A stretch of DNA of 64,000 nucleotides from contig CAVXEW010000014.1 of NCBI GenBank assembly GCA_963760965.1, forward strand, positions 62,001 through 126,000, in the 5' to 3' direction. Numbering within the stretch: the first letter of the stretch is position 1; each line of letters starts with the position of its first letter. The DNA is from Pararhizobium_B sp963760965 (GTDB lineage: Bacteria; Pseudomonadota; Alphaproteobacteria; Rhizobiales; Rhizobiaceae). The translations under genes were made by a program, and so were the position numbers. Positions 7,315 to 14,810 of the stretch are shown piece by piece. The notes beneath the pieces are model-generated. The model had not been told where the DNA came from. It saw only the letters and a list, made by a program, of their open reading frames with translations, and did no database searches.

Positions 7315-8226
7315 GAATGCGGCCGCGACCTCGCGCACTGCGGTCATGAAGATCGTCGCGGAGGCTCCCGCCTCGATGTCGGGCCGCGTCGTAAGCCCGA
7401 CCGACCCGACAGTCTCGCTCGTGTCGAGCGGCAGCGTCGCCACGGCGCCAGTGGCGAGATCGTTCGCGACACCCCCGCGCGAGATGATCCAGACCGCATC
7501 GCTGGTGCGCAGAAAGGTGCGGGCGAAGCTGTCTGATACGGTTTCGATGCGGCCCTTGAGTTCGGACACGCCGTTGTTGACCAGGAACCGGTCGACGAAG
7601 GGCCGGATGACCGAACCTTCGGGCGGCATCAGCACGGGAAATCTCTCGATCGCAGCGAGCGAGAAAGGCTGCATTTGCATCAGCGGATGGTCGTGGCGAA
7701 CGGCGAAGACCACCGTCTCGCGATAGAGCGGCTCGAACGAGAGGCCGTTCATCTGCTCGGGCGCCGCGAGCCGGCCCATGACGAGGTCGAGATCGCCGGT
7801 ACGCAGTTGCTGCAGCAGCACGGTGTTTTCGCCGGTGACGATCCTGATGCGGCTGCCCGAATTGCCTTCGAGGAAGCGACCGACGGCGACCGGCATGACG
7901 CCGGCCGAGACTGAGGGCAGGCAGCCGACCCTGACAGGAGGCGCGGTCGCGTTCATGTGTTGTTCGATCGCATCCACCCCCTTGCGGGCGGCTGCCACCG
8001 ACGCGCCGGCGTGGCGCAGGAAGACCTCCCCGGTGCGCGTCACCTTGATGCCGCGGCCGTCCTTCTCGACGAGTTCGACGCCGAGAATGGCCTCCAGTTC
8101 CCGCATGGTGCGCGTCACCGCCGGCTGCGAGACGGTGAGCACCCTTGCGGCCTTGCCGACGCTTGCCTGCCGGGCCACTTCGATGAAAGTCTGCAGATGA
8201 CGGAACTTGATGCGCTGATCGAGCAT
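7303..8226 (-). CDS. pcaQ: LysR-family activator of the protocatechuate operon, PcaQ
   Basis: A 307-residue LysR-type regulator. The N-terminal winged helix (residues 8-66) contains FRHLQTFIEVARQASVGKAA and SQPAVTRTMRELE; the periplasmic-binding-like effector domain starts near 93. PcaQ of rhizobia and Agrobacterium activates the pca operon with beta-carboxy-cis,cis-muconate or gamma-carboxymuconolactone as coinducer. Here it is divergent from pcaD with 92 bp between the starts, and an inverted repeat matching the known PcaQ box lies between them. Its 3' end overlaps cobQ by 12 bp. Confidence 0.92.
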   Translation of the reverse strand: MLDQRIKFRHLQTFIEVARQASVGKAARVLTVSQPAVTRTMRELEAILGVELVEKDGRGIKVTRTGEVFLRHAGASVAAARKGVDAIEQHMNATAPPVRVGCLPSVSAGVMPVAVGRFLEGNSGSRIRIVTGENTVLLQQLRTGDLDLVMGRLAAPEQMNGLSFEPLYRETVVFAVRHDHPLMQMQPFSLAAIERFPVLMPPEGSVIRPFVDRFLVNNGVSELKGRIETVSDSFARTFLRTSDAVWIISRGGVANDLATGAVATLPLDTSETVGSVGLTTRPDIEAGASATIFMTAVREVAAAFSRD

Positions 8227-8232
8227 GAATCT

Positions 8233-8248
8233 ATAACGTTCAGGTTAT
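8233..8248. promoter_or_regulatory. PcaQ binding site in the pcaQ-pcaD intergenic region
   Basis: ATAACG-TTCA-GGTTAT is an inverted repeat that fits the PcaQ box described in Sinorhizobium meliloti (ATAACC-N4-GGTTAA) at 10 of 12 fixed positions. It lies 7 bp before the pcaQ start and 71 bp before pcaD, so it can serve activation of pcaD and autorepression of pcaQ. Confidence 0.8.
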
Positions 8249-8318
8249 GGATAGACGCAAAAATATCATTACACATCGCAAAAACAATCTGGTTTATAGC
8301 AGGAAGGGAGACGAGAAC

Positions 8319-9116
8319 ATGCAATTTGCCAGCGTCAACGGCGTCACGCTGCACTATCAGGTTATCGGTGCGGCCGAGGGCGCACCGCTCCTGGTGTTCT
8401 CCAATTCGCTCGGAACCGATTTCCGCATCTGGCGCGACGTGATCGTGCGCTTCGTCGGCGAGTGCGCCATCCTGACCTACGACAAGCGCGGCCACGGGCT
8501 GTCCGACGTCGGAGACGCCCCGTACGGCATCGACGACCATGTCGAAGATCTCGCCGCGCTGCTGGACCATCTTGGCCAGAAGGAGGCGATCGTCTGCGGC
8601 CTGTCGGTCGGCGGGCTCATTGCCCAGGGCCTCGCGGCCAGTCGGCCCGACCTCGTGAAGGCGCTGGTGCTTTGCGACACGGCGCACCGGATCGGCACCG
8701 AGGAAAAGTGGAACCAGCGCATCGACGCGATCCATGAGAACGGCATCGAGTCCGTCGCCGACGGCATCCTGGAGGGCTGGTTCACCGCCGGCTTTCGCGA
8801 AACGCAGGAGTTTCGCGGATACCGCAACATGCTGGTGCGCCAGCCGGCGGATGGCTATGCCGGAACCTGCGCATCCGTTCGGGACGCCGATTTCACCGAG
8901 ACCAGCTCCGCCCTCGATCTGCCAGTGATCTGCGTGGTCGGCGATGCGGACGGCTCGACCCCGCCCGACCTCGTCCTCCAGACGGCGAAGCTCATACCCG
9001 GCGCACGCTACGAGGTGATCGAGGGCGCCGGGCACATCGTCTGCGTCGAGCAGCCTGACAGGCTGGTGCAGATCATCAAGGCCTTCATGAAGGAGTTCGA
9101 CCTTGGCAAGCGATGA
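8319..9116 (+). CDS. pcaD: 3-oxoadipate enol-lactonase PcaD
   Basis: Hydrolyses beta-ketoadipate enol-lactone to beta-ketoadipate in the protocatechuate branch. A 265-residue alpha/beta hydrolase: oxyanion region FSNSLGT, nucleophile elbow CGLSVGG with Ser96, acid Asp in VVGDADGSTP, and His in GAGHIVCVE. The ATG at 8319 has a strong Shine-Dalgarno (AGGAAGGGAG) and homology begins there; an upstream ATG at 8247 in frame overlaps the PcaQ box and is rejected. First gene of the pca operon, overlapping pcaC by 14 bp. Confidence 0.95.
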   Translation: MQFASVNGVTLHYQVIGAAEGAPLLVFSNSLGTDFRIWRDVIVRFVGECAILTYDKRGHGLSDVGDAPYGIDDHVEDLAALLDHLGQKEAIVCGLSVGGLIAQGLAASRPDLVKALVLCDTAHRIGTEEKWNQRIDAIHENGIESVADGILEGWFTAGFRETQEFRGYRNMLVRQPADGYAGTCASVRDADFTETSSALDLPVICVVGDADGSTPPDLVLQTAKLIPGARYEVIEGAGHIVCVEQPDRLVQIIKAFMKEFDLGKR

Positions 9117-9525
9117 GAAGTCCGCCCGCTATCGCCAGGGCACGGCGACCCGCCGTTCCGTTCTCGGCGACGCGCACGTCGATCGTTCCGAAGCCAACCG
9201 CAGCGACTTCGACGCACCCTTCCAGGAACTGATCACCGAGGCAGCGTGGGGCCATGTCTGGTCGCGGCCGGATCTGACGAAGCGCGAACGCTCGATGATC
9301 ACGCTGGCGATCCTTGCCGCTCTGGGGCGCGAGGACGAACTGATTCTCCACGCGCGGGCGACCGCCAATACCGGAGCGAGCGAGGCGGATGTGCGAGAGG
9401 TGCTGATGCACGTGGCGATCTACGCCGGCGTTCCGGCGGCCAACACGGCCTTCCGGATCGTCAGGCAGGTCTTCGCGGAAATGAGGAATGCGGGCTCGAA
9501 GGACTCGATCGAGGGAGAGACTTGA
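9103..9525 (+). CDS. pcaC: 4-carboxymuconolactone decarboxylase PcaC
   Basis: Decarboxylates gamma-carboxymuconolactone to beta-ketoadipate enol-lactone. A 140-residue AhpD-like helical protein of the CMD family, with LTKRERSMITLAILAALGR and ELILHARATANTGAS as the family core. The start is TTG 9103, inside the end of pcaD, chosen because AAGGAG sits 7-8 nt upstream and the N-terminus then matches family length; there is no ATG in frame before the conserved core. It ends with TGATG overlap into pcaH, so translational coupling is likely. Confidence 0.93.
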   Translation: MASDEKSARYRQGTATRRSVLGDAHVDRSEANRSDFDAPFQELITEAAWGHVWSRPDLTKRERSMITLAILAALGREDELILHARATANTGASEADVREVLMHVAIYAGVPAANTAFRIVRQVFAEMRNAGSKDSIEGET

Positions 9526-10265
9526 TGGACAACCTGAAACCGGAGACGGGCACGTTCTTCGCGCGGGACCGCGAATGGCATCCCAAGGCCTTCACGCCGG
9601 GCTACAAGACGAGCGTCGTGCGCTCCCCGCAGAAGGCGCTGATTTCGTTCCCGAACACCCTGTCGGAGATCGCCGGTCCCGTGTTCGGACACAACATCAT
9701 CGGCGAACGCGACAACGACCTCATCTACAACTTCGCCCGACCCGGCGAGAGCGCCATCGGCCAGCGCATCATCGTGCACGGCCGGGTGCTCGACGAGCGG
9801 GCGCGGCCCGTGCCGAACGTCCTGGTGGAATTCTGGCAGGCCAATGCCGGGGGCCGCTACCGGCACAAGAAGGAAGGCTACCAGGCTCCGCTGGACCCGA
9901 ATTTCGGCGGTTGCGGGCGCGCGATCACGGACGAGGGCGGCCACTACCAGTTCCGCACGATAAAGCCCGGCGCATATCCGTGGCCGAACGGCGTCAACGA
10001 CTGGCGACCGGCGCATATCCATTTCTCGATCTTCGGGCACGGCTTCGCGCAGAGGCTGATCACGCAGATGTATTTCGAGGGCGATCCGATGATCGCCCGT
10101 TGCCCCATTGTCCACACCATCGCCGATCCGGCCGCGATCGACCAGCTCACGGCCGCGCTCGACATGGAAAACACGCTGCCCATGGACGCGCGCGCCTACA
10201 AGTTCGACATCGTTCTGCGCGGGCGCCGGTCGACGCCCTTCGAGAACCGGATGGAGGGAAACTGA
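9525..10265 (+). CDS. pcaH: Protocatechuate 3,4-dioxygenase beta subunit PcaH
   Basis: Iron-binding subunit of the intradiol dioxygenase that opens protocatechuate to beta-carboxy-cis,cis-muconate. 246 residues. The four Fe(III) ligands are visible with the expected spacing: Tyr112 (GGRYRHK), Tyr151 (GAYPWP), His164 and His166 (RPAHIHFS). The N-terminal helical arm (residues 10-75) used for alpha-beta contact is present. The start is ATG 9525, overlapping the pcaC stop by one base (TGATG); the frame is open further upstream but that part lies inside pcaC. pcaG follows after a 1-nt gap. Confidence 0.96.
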   Translation: MDNLKPETGTFFARDREWHPKAFTPGYKTSVVRSPQKALISFPNTLSEIAGPVFGHNIIGERDNDLIYNFARPGESAIGQRIIVHGRVLDERARPVPNVLVEFWQANAGGRYRHKKEGYQAPLDPNFGGCGRAITDEGGHYQFRTIKPGAYPWPNGVNDWRPAHIHFSIFGHGFAQRLITQMYFEGDPMIARCPIVHTIADPAAIDQLTAALDMENTLPMDARAYKFDIVLRGRRSTPFENRMEGN

Positions 10266-10266
10266 G

Positions 10267-10881
10267 ATGGCACAGTCGCTGGGATACCTGAAGGAAAGCC
10301 CGTCGCAGACCGCCGGGCCCTACGTCCATATCGGCTGCGTTCCGAACTTCTGCGAGATCGACGGCGTCTATCCGGCCGACCTCGGCTCCTCCATGGTCCA
10401 GGAAAAGGCGAGGGGCGAGCGCATCACCATCCGCGGCCACGTCTACGACGGGACGGGAACGCCGCTCAAGGATGCCCTGGTCGAGATCTGGCAGGCCGAT
10501 TCCGAGGGGCTCTACAACTCGCCGGCCGAAATGCGCGGCAGCGCCGATCCCCATTTCACCGGTTGGGGACGCTGCCCGACCGACATGGCGACGGGGGAAT
10601 TCTCCTTCGAGACGATCAAGCCGGGACGGGTGCCCTATCCTGACGGGCGCCTGATGGCGCCGCATGTCAGCTTCTGGATCGTCGCGCGCGGCATCAATCT
10701 CGGCCTCAACACGCGAATGTATTTTTCCGACGAGGCCGCGGCCAACGACGAGGATCCGCTCCTGAGGCGCATCGAGCACCAGAACCGCGTTGCGACGCTG
10801 ATCGGCCGGCGCGACGGCAGCGAGGTCCGCTTCGACATCCATCTGCAGGGCGAAGACGAAACCGTCTTCTTCGATATCTGA
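10267..10881 (+). CDS. pcaG: Protocatechuate 3,4-dioxygenase alpha subunit PcaG
   Basis: Non-iron-binding partner of PcaH in the protocatechuate dioxygenase. 204 residues with the intradiol beta-sandwich core (ITIRGHVYDGTGTPLKDALV, EIWQADSEGLYNSP). The alpha subunit has degenerate metal positions: where beta has PAHIHFS this protein reads APHVSFW. The N-terminal SPSQTAGPYVHIG is the alpha-subunit signature that contributes to substrate contact. Starts 1 nt after the pcaH stop; pcaI follows after 12 nt. Confidence 0.95.
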   Translation: MAQSLGYLKESPSQTAGPYVHIGCVPNFCEIDGVYPADLGSSMVQEKARGERITIRGHVYDGTGTPLKDALVEIWQADSEGLYNSPAEMRGSADPHFTGWGRCPTDMATGEFSFETIKPGRVPYPDGRLMAPHVSFWIVARGINLGLNTRMYFSDEAAANDEDPLLRRIEHQNRVATLIGRRDGSEVRFDIHLQGEDETVFFDI

Positions 10882-10893
10882 GGGGCTCGGGCG

Positions 10894-11751
10894 ATGGCGA
10901 TCTTCAAGACGCTGGCCGAAGCCGTAGCCGAGAACCTGAAGGACGGCGACACCGCCGCCTTCGAGGGCTTCACCCATCTGATCCCGCATGCGGCAGCGCA
11001 CGAGGCGATCCGTCAGGGGCGCAAGGAACTGACGCTCATCCGCATGACGCCGGACGTGGTCTACGACCAGATGATCGGTATGGGCATGGTCAGGAAGCTC
11101 GTCTTTTCCTATGCCGGAAACCCCGGCGTCGGCCTGCTCCGGCGGCTGCGCGATTCGGTCGAGAACGGCTGGCCGAACCGGATCGAGATCGAGGAGCACA
11201 GCCATGCGGCGATGGCGAACGCCTACGAGGCGGGAGCGGCCGGGCTGCCCTGCGCGGTGTTCCGCGGCTATCTCGGCGCCGGCCTGCCTGCCGTCAACCC
11301 GAACATCAGATCCGTTACCTGCCCGTTCAGCGGCGACACGCTTGCCGCCGTTCCGGCGCTGAGGCCGGACGTGTCGTTCATTCACGCGCAGAAGGCCGAC
11401 CGCCAGGGCAACGTCCTCATCGAGGGAATCGTCGGCGTCCAGAAGGAGGCAGTGCTGGCGGCCGGGCGGGCGGTGGTCACAATCGAGGAAATCGTGGAGG
11501 ACTTCGACGACGTCCATCCGAACGCCTGCATTCTGCCGCACTTCACGATCACGGCAATCTCTCAGGTGCCGGGCGGCGCGCATCCGTCCTACGCCCATGG
11601 CTACTATGAGCGGGACAACGCGGCCTATCTGGAGTGGGACCGGATAGCCGCAGACCGTGATGTCTTCGCCGCCTGGATGAAGGAGAACGTGCTCGACAGC
11701 ACGCCCGAGGCATTTGCCGGGCGCGTCGCGCGGCTGAGGAGCAAGGCATGA
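10894..11751 (+). CDS. pcaI: 3-oxoadipate CoA-transferase subunit A PcaI
   Basis: Together with PcaJ, moves CoA from succinyl-CoA to 3-oxoadipate. 285 residues of the class I CoA-transferase alpha type, with HLIPHAAAHEAI at the N-terminus and a central RGYLGAGLPAVNP/CPFSGDTLAAV region. It is of the longer glutaconate-CoA-transferase-like type found in rhizobia, rather than the ~230-residue Pseudomonas PcaI. The last 4 bp overlap the pcaJ start (ATGA). Function is assigned from its place between pcaG and pcaJF. Confidence 0.9.
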   Translation: MAIFKTLAEAVAENLKDGDTAAFEGFTHLIPHAAAHEAIRQGRKELTLIRMTPDVVYDQMIGMGMVRKLVFSYAGNPGVGLLRRLRDSVENGWPNRIEIEEHSHAAMANAYEAGAAGLPCAVFRGYLGAGLPAVNPNIRSVTCPFSGDTLAAVPALRPDVSFIHAQKADRQGNVLIEGIVGVQKEAVLAAGRAVVTIEEIVEDFDDVHPNACILPHFTITAISQVPGGAHPSYAHGYYERDNAAYLEWDRIAADRDVFAAWMKENVLDSTPEAFAGRVARLRSKA

Positions 11752-12524
11752 GCGATTTGCGCTTCACTCCTGACGAGATGATGACGATCGCCGCTTCGCG
11801 TGCGCTGAAAAGCGAGGACGTGTGCTTCGTCGGCATCGGCGCCCCATCCGCCGCTTGCAATGTGGCGCGGCTGATGCACGCTCCCGACATCACGCTGATC
11901 TACGAGAGCGGCACCATCGGCACGGCGCCGGACGTGCTGCCGCTCTCGATCGGCGACGGCGAACTCTGCGATACGGCGCTGACGACCGTCGCCGTGCCGG
12001 AGATGTTCCGCTACTGGCTGCAGGGCGGACGGGTCACGATCGGCTTCCTCGGCGCTGCCCAGCTCGACCGCTTCGGCAACATCAACACCACGGTGATCGG
12101 CGACTACGACCATCCGAGGACGCGGCTTCCGGGCGGCGGCGGCGCGCCGGAAATCGCCTCGTGTTCCGGCGAGGTCTATATCACGATGAAGCAGTCTCTG
12201 CGCGGCATGGTGGAGAAGATCGATTTCTTCACCTCGTTCGGCCATGGAGAGGGCTACGACCATCGCCGGCGCCTCGGCATCGGAACGAAGGGCCCGACGC
12301 TGCTGATAACCGACCTCGCCATCTGGCGGCCGGATCCCAAGACGAAGGAATTCACGGTGGTCTCCCTGCATCCGGGCGTGACGCGCGAGGATGTCCGGAA
12401 GACATGCGGCTGGCCGGCGAGGTTCGCCGGCGACCTGCAAGTCACGCAGCCGCCGGACGAACTGGAACTTGAGACCCTGCGCGATCTCCAGGCGCGTACC
12501 AAGGCGGCACACGAAGGCTCTTGA
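11748..12524 (+). CDS. pcaJ: 3-oxoadipate CoA-transferase subunit B PcaJ
   Basis: 258-residue beta-type CoA-transferase subunit. The catalytic glutamate that forms the acyl-glutamyl thioester is visible as Glu53 in IYESGTIG, the same place as in glutaconate CoA-transferase beta. The glycine-rich LPGGGGAPEIA loop is also conserved. Overlaps pcaI by 4 bp and precedes pcaF by 14 nt, so the three genes for the last two steps of the pathway are co-transcribed. Confidence 0.92.
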   Translation: MSDLRFTPDEMMTIAASRALKSEDVCFVGIGAPSAACNVARLMHAPDITLIYESGTIGTAPDVLPLSIGDGELCDTALTTVAVPEMFRYWLQGGRVTIGFLGAAQLDRFGNINTTVIGDYDHPRTRLPGGGGAPEIASCSGEVYITMKQSLRGMVEKIDFFTSFGHGEGYDHRRRLGIGTKGPTLLITDLAIWRPDPKTKEFTVVSLHPGVTREDVRKTCGWPARFAGDLQVTQPPDELELETLRDLQARTKAAHEGS

Positions 12525-12538
12525 AAGGCAATTCGACA

Positions 12539-13741
12539 ATGGCAGACGCATTCATCTGCGACTACATCCGCACTCCGATCGGTCGTTTCGCCGGGGCCCT
12601 GGCTTCGGTACGCGCCGATGACCTCGCCGCGATACCCCTGAAGGCCCTCGTCGAGCGAAACAGGGAGGTCGACTGGGAGGCCGTGGACGATGTCACGTGG
12701 GGCAATGCCACGCAGGCCGGCGAAGACAACCGCAATGTGGGACGCATGGCGCTGCTCCTCGCCGGCCTTCCCGTCACCGTGTCGGGCAACACGATCAACC
12801 GGCTCTGCGGATCCGGCATGGATGCCGTCGTCCAGGCGGCGCGCGCCATACGCACGGGCGAGGCGGAACTGATGATCGCCGGAGGCTCCGAGAGCATGTC
12901 CCGGGCGCCCTTCGTGATGCCGAAGGCCGAGACGGCGTTTTCGCGCAAAGCCGAGATCTACGACACCACGATCGGCTGGCGCTTCGTCAATCCGCTGATG
13001 AAGAAGCTTTACGGCGTCGAGTCGATGCCGGAGACGGGGGAGAACGTGGCGGCGGAATACGGCATCAGCCGAGAGGATCAGGACGCCTTCGCGCTGCGCT
13101 CGCAGGAGAAGGCGGCGAGGGCGCAGGCGAACGGCCGCCTCGCGATGGAGATCACGCCGGTGACGATCCCCCGACGCAAGGGCGAGCCGGTGCTGGTCGA
13201 AAAGGACGAGCATCCGCGCGAGACGTCCATGGAAGCGCTGGCCGGCCTGCGCACGCCGTTCCGCGAGGGCGGCACCGTGACGGCGGGCAACGCTTCCGGC
13301 GTGAACGACGGCGCAGCCGCCCTGATCGTCGCCTCGGAGGCCGCGGCGAAGAGGCACGGGCTGACGCCGATCGCCCGCATCCTCGGCGGTGCGACGGCCG
13401 GTGTTCCGCCCCGCGTCATGGGCATGGGGCCTTCTCCGGCCTCGCAGAAGCTGATGAAGCGCCTCGGCCTGACACAGGACCGGTTCGACGTTGTGGAGCT
13501 GAACGAGGCCTTCGCCAGCCAAGGGCTCGCGGTGCTTCGCGAACTCGGGATCTCCGACGACGACGGACGGGTCAACCGCAACGGCGGCGCCATCGCGCTC
13601 GGCCATCCGCTCGGCATGTCCGGCGCGCGCATCACGGGAACGGCGGCGCTCGAACTCGCGCATTCCGGCGGTCGCTTCGCCCTGGCGACGATGTGCATCG
13701 GCGTGGGGCAGGGGATCGCAATTGCGATGGAGCGGGTCTGA
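12539..13741 (+). CDS. pcaF: 3-oxoadipyl-CoA thiolase PcaF
   Basis: Splits 3-oxoadipyl-CoA with CoA into succinyl-CoA and acetyl-CoA. 400 residues, the usual thiolase length. Active-site Cys90 lies in INRLCGSGMDAV; the C-terminal half has the His of NGGAIALGHPLGMSGAR and the second Cys of MCIGVGQG. The ATG at 12539 follows a GAAAGG ribosome site; a TTG 18 nt upstream is in frame but not needed. Context fixes the 3-oxoadipyl specificity; a general acetyl-CoA acetyltransferase would look similar. Confidence 0.92.
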   Translation: MADAFICDYIRTPIGRFAGALASVRADDLAAIPLKALVERNREVDWEAVDDVTWGNATQAGEDNRNVGRMALLLAGLPVTVSGNTINRLCGSGMDAVVQAARAIRTGEAELMIAGGSESMSRAPFVMPKAETAFSRKAEIYDTTIGWRFVNPLMKKLYGVESMPETGENVAAEYGISREDQDAFALRSQEKAARAQANGRLAMEITPVTIPRRKGEPVLVEKDEHPRETSMEALAGLRTPFREGGTVTAGNASGVNDGAAALIVASEAAAKRHGLTPIARILGGATAGVPPRVMGMGPSPASQKLMKRLGLTQDRFDVVELNEAFASQGLAVLRELGISDDDGRVNRNGGAIALGHPLGMSGARITGTAALELAHSGGRFALATMCIGVGQGIAIAMERV

Positions 13742-13745
13742 GGCC

Positions 13746-14810
13746 ATGGCGGTCTCGGTATTCGAAGATCCGCTTCTGTCCGGGCTCTTCGGCGACGAGG
13801 AGATCGCATCCTGTTTCTCTGTCGATTCCGAAATCGCGGCCATGCTCTCGTTCGAGGCGAGCCTTGCCCGCGCGGAGGGCGCTGAGGGCGTGATCCCTGC
13901 GGAGGCCGTCGACGCCATAGAGGCGGCTTGCCGCACCTTCCGCCCCGACATGGATGGCCTGCGTGCCGCGGCGGCCCGGGACGGTGTCGTAGTCCCCGAA
14001 CTCGTGCGGCAGCTCCGTGCGGCGGTGGGCGAGCCGCACGGCGCGAGCGTCCATCACGGTGCGACCAGCCAGGACGTGATCGACACCTCCCTTTCCCTGC
14101 GCCTGGTGCCTGCCCTCGAAGTCGTCGAGCGTCGCCTCTCCACCCTCGTCCAGGCTCTTCGCGCACTTGAGGAGGCCGGCGGTGCCAACGCCCTGACGGG
14201 ACGCACGCGCATGCAGGCGGCGGTGGAGATGACGGCGGCGGACCGGATCCGGACATGGCGACGGCCGCTCGAGCGCCGGCTGAACGACATGGCCTGGCTG
14301 CGGCGCTCGTCGGCGTGCCTGCAGTTCGCCGGCGCGGTCGGGACGCTCGACAGGCTCGGCTGCGACGGGCCGGCGGTGCGCGCCCGGCTGGCCGACCTGC
14401 TCGCTCTGGAGGTGGACGAGAGCTGGCATTCGCAGCGCGACCGCGTCGTCGGGCTGGCCGGCTGGCTGTCGCTGCTGACCGGCAGCCTCGGCAAGCTCGG
14501 CCAGGACGTCGCTCTCATGGCGCAGAACGGCATCGACGAGATCGCGCTCTCGGGCGGCGGCGGCTCCTCCGCGATGCCGCACAAGCAAAACCCGGTGCGC
14601 GCCGAATTGCTCGTCACCCTCGCGCGCTTCAACGCGGTGCAGGTAGCAGGCATGCACGGCGCCATGGTTCACGAGCAGGAGCGTTCCGGCGCGGCTTGGT
14701 CCCTCGAGTGGATGATACTGCCGCAGATGGTGGTGGCCGCCGGTGCGGCGCTGCGGATCTCCGGCGAACTCGTCGCTTCCGTTCAGCGGGTGGGTTCGGG
14801 TTCCGGCTGA
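13746..14810 (+). CDS. pcaB: 3-carboxy-cis,cis-muconate cycloisomerase PcaB
   Basis: Cyclises beta-carboxy-cis,cis-muconate to gamma-carboxymuconolactone. 354 residues of the fumarase/aspartase superfamily, with the signature SSAMPHKQNP near residue 280 and VHHGATSQDVIDTS near residue 100. Bacterial homologues reach 350-450 residues and the shorter form without the C-terminal extension is common in rhizobia. Starts 4 nt after pcaF; last gene of the operon. Its last 28 bp overlap the end of the convergent mprF gene, with no separate terminator visible. Confidence 0.93.
   Translation: MAVSVFEDPLLSGLFGDEEIASCFSVDSEIAAMLSFEASLARAEGAEGVIPAEAVDAIEAACRTFRPDMDGLRAAAARDGVVVPELVRQLRAAVGEPHGASVHHGATSQDVIDTSLSLRLVPALEVVERRLSTLVQALRALEEAGGANALTGRTRMQAAVEMTAADRIRTWRRPLERRLNDMAWLRRSSACLQFAGAVGTLDRLGCDGPAVRARLADLLALEVDESWHSQRDRVVGLAGWLSLLTGSLGKLGQDVALMAQNGIDEIALSGGGGSSAMPHKQNPVRAELLVTLARFNAVQVAGMHGAMVHEQERSGAAWSLEWMILPQMVVAAGAALRISGELVASVQRVGSGSG

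Noticed and set aside
10147..11598. Minus-strand open frame of 483 codons opposite pcaG and pcaI
   Set aside because: Antisense shadow of two well supported operon genes.
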